DNA from: Polaribacter sp.
GTDB lineage: Bacteria; Bacteroidota; Bacteroidia; Flavobacteriales; Flavobacteriaceae
Length of the DNA: 64,000 bases
NCBI GenBank assembly: GCA_028336245.1
Contig: JAOKTT010000001.1
Span: forward strand, 62,001-126,000
Reading direction: 5' to 3'
Position numbers and translations under genes: made by a program. Below, in pieces: positions 62,430-64,000 of the stretch. The notes under the pieces are model-generated. The model saw nothing but the letters and a program-made list of their open reading frames with translations. It made no database searches and was not told where the DNA came from. Within the stretch, counting starts at the first letter, position 1. Each line of letters opens with the position of its first letter.

Positions 62430-64000
62430 CTATTCTACAAATCTCGAACTCCCTGAGACACCTAATGAATCATATGCTTCAATTAAGTACACATAATTTC
62501 TATCGGGTGTAGCAGTCGTATCCTTAAAAGTACTAATCGATGCATCAAATATTCCGAGTTCAACACCATTAGGTGCTCCTGACTTATTTATTCTGTACAA
62601 TTTAAGTTCTTTGGTAATTTGCGCACCTTGCAAAAATTCCCATTTTAAATTTATACCTCCCTGCACATTATTAGCTTTTAGGGCTATCACTATTTCATTT
62701 AAGCCATCCTGAATAAAGTCTCTTTTATGATCGCGCGGTGTAAAAGGGCTTCTATCAATTTCATCTATGTATGGGAAATTTTTCCCCTCTAAATATTTTT
62801 TTAGTCGATACTGATACTGATAAATTAAATATTTATCTGCAGAATTTATTAGGTTGTTAACTTCCGTTAGATCTTCTTTATAATCTATAAACCTTGAAGA
62901 GGTGTATTTTACAGGGTATCTTCCGTTTGAAAACCTTGAAAAGCAATATTTATAATTATCATCTACAATACCTAAAGTATAAGAAAAACGCGCGCTTTCC
63001 TTATCTGAAGAATCAGGAATGTCTGTAGAAATATTGAAGTCAGTATCAAGATTTGCATTGTGATAATCTTCGATAAAATTAAGGTCTCTCCATTCCTGTT
63101 GTTCCCCTTCAAGTAATGTTTTAAATGATTTTCCATCAATATTTGATCTTGAGAAAGCGAGCTCTGAGAAATCCAAAATAGTAGGCATTATATCAACATT
63201 AGACACTCTTTGCTTGTAGATTTGACCAGCAGGTATTTTGTCTGGATACCTAAAAAACAAAGGGACATTAAAAAGACGGTTGTACATTTTTTCATTAATT
63301 TTTCCAACATTGTAATGCATTCCTTTCATATCGCCATGATCGGAAGTAAAAACGACAATAGTGTTATTAGCAAGTCCAAGGTCATCCAATTTATCGAGTA
63401 CTTTTCCAACAAGAACGTCTGTCATTGCCACCAATGCTAAATAGTTAGCTACATATTCTTCAACACCTCTGTACCCTCCATTCAGTTCTTTAAGTTTACG
63501 CCCAATCCTTGTTGATAGTCCCGTATCTTGTTTAGGACTAAGCTCATCTCCCTCCAGTTTTATTAGATTATTATCCAACAGGTGTTTTGCTATCTTAGTA
63601 TAGTAAGGATCCGGAACACTCCATGGGTCATGAGGTGGACTAATACTCATTGTCATAGCCCAAGTATTAGATTTGTTTTCATCTATAAATTCACACACTT
63701 CTTTTACAATATTCCATTCATACCATTTTTCTAACGGCACTAAATTCTTTCCTACATCACCCCATTTGATTGGTTTAATAGAATTAAAAAAATATTTTTG
63801 CCAATCAGCGGTTAACTGAGTTGGCAAAATAGCTTTCCCTTTGACCCAACCTCCTTCACTTCGTTCAAAATACGACTTTTTAGAATAATCAGGGTTTGCA
63901 AAATCCCAGGGATATTGTGCCTGCATCTCGGCTTTATATGGATAATTTTTCCCTGCATATGGAAAGTCGAATTCGGGTGGTGTCGTATTATTATCAAAAA
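62430..64000 (-). CDS. Type I sulfatase, C-terminal part with Fn3-like domain (runs off right edge)
   Basis: The frame is open to the right edge: reading past the ATG at 63926 gives TTPPEFDFPYAGKNYPYK before it, so the real start lies beyond 64000. The visible 523 codons include the second metal region VVFTSDHGDMKGMHYNVGK and the His/Arg-rich end of an S1 sulfatase. The formylglycine Cys is not in the window. The last 90 residues (GGINLKWEFLQGAQITKEL to SRFVE) resemble a fibronectin type III domain, like that of the sulfatase at 58121-59965. It is the eighth sulfatase of the window. Confidence 0.88.
   Translation of the reverse strand, partial: FDNNTTPPEFDFPYAGKNYPYKAEMQAQYPWDFANPDYSKKSYFERSEGGWVKGKAILPTQLTADWQKYFFNSIKPIKWGDVGKNLVPLEKWYEWNIVKEVCEFIDENKSNTWAMTMSISPPHDPWSVPDPYYTKIAKHLLDNNLIKLEGDELSPKQDTGLSTRIGRKLKELNGGYRGVEEYVANYLALVAMTDVLVGKVLDKLDDLGLANNTIVVFTSDHGDMKGMHYNVGKINEKMYNRLFNVPLFFRYPDKIPAGQIYKQRVSNVDIMPTILDFSELAFSRSNIDGKSFKTLLEGEQQEWRDLNFIEDYHNANLDTDFNISTDIPDSSDKESARFSYTLGIVDDNYKYCFSRFSNGRYPVKYTSSRFIDYKEDLTEVNNLINSADKYLIYQYQYRLKKYLEGKNFPYIDEIDRSPFTPRDHKRDFIQDGLNEIVIALKANNVQGGINLKWEFLQGAQITKELKLYRINKSGAPNGVELGIFDASISTFKDTTATPDRNYVYLIEAYDSLGVSGSSRFVE

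Noticed and set aside
1..64000. CRISPR array
   Set aside because: No set of spaced direct repeats was found; the only tandem run is the TAA repeat at 61087.

Overview
The window looks like a chromosomal segment of a marine flavobacterium (Bacteroidota). The evidence is the low G+C content, SusC/SusD pairs, hybrid two-component regulators, lipoproteins with a Cys followed by charged residues, type IX secretion tails, and a flavobacterial-type tmRNA. From about 5.4 to 64 kb it is one large catabolic region for a sulfated, galactose-rich red-algal polysaccharide. A porphyran or agaran-like galactan is the best guess.

Layout. 1-0.6 kb: start of an alanine/saccharopine dehydrogenase-like gene running off the left edge. 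0.77-1.2 kb: tmRNA and its terminator. 1.26-2.03 kb: an IS6-family insertion sequence that cuts off a primase-helicase remnant (2.0-2.8 kb). 2.8-5.1 kb: a secreted protein with a tail-fibre-like motif, a tiny GldL-like membrane protein and a small lipoprotein. 5.4-12.5 kb: GH29, two sulfatases and GH2. 12.8-15.3 kb: an esterase, a strong long-armed inverted repeat and a sulfatase. 15.4-19.6 kb: the HTCS regulator. 19.8-33.2 kb: SusC, SusD, a glycan-binding lipoprotein, two GH86 enzymes, an SGNH esterase and a stand-alone copy of the N-terminal module of the larger GH86. 33.4-35.1 kb: an esterase relic and a sulfatase. 35.3-41.1 kb: D-galactose genes (galT, galK, Na+/sugar symporter, galM, GntR regulator). 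41.3-41.6 kb: a dead HTCS gene. 41.7-50.2 kb: an AraC regulator and a complete non-phosphorylating L-fucose-type pathway ending in an L-lactate dehydrogenase-like enzyme. 50.2-50.35 kb: a galE relic. 50.6-54.5 kb: an OYE-type oxidoreductase and a TonB-linked barrel protein. 54.6-60 kb: three sulfatases. 60.1-64 kb: manA, a second esterase and a sulfatase cut by the right edge.

How it may work together. Secreted GH86 enzymes cut the galactan and SusC/D with the binding lipoprotein import the oligosaccharides. Eight sulfatases and three esterases strip substituents, and GH29 and GH2 remove alpha-L- and beta-D-linked ends. D-galactose goes through mutarotase, galactokinase and GalT. The L-sugar (L-galactose or L-fucose) can go through mutarotase, permease, dehydrogenase, lactonase, dehydratase, second dehydrogenase and diketo-acid hydrolase to pyruvate plus a 2-hydroxy acid, which the terminal FMN enzyme could oxidise. 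The use of the fucose-type pathway for L-galactose is my inference. Three decayed genes (esterase, HTCS, galE) sit at the seams between modules and suggest assembly by recombination.
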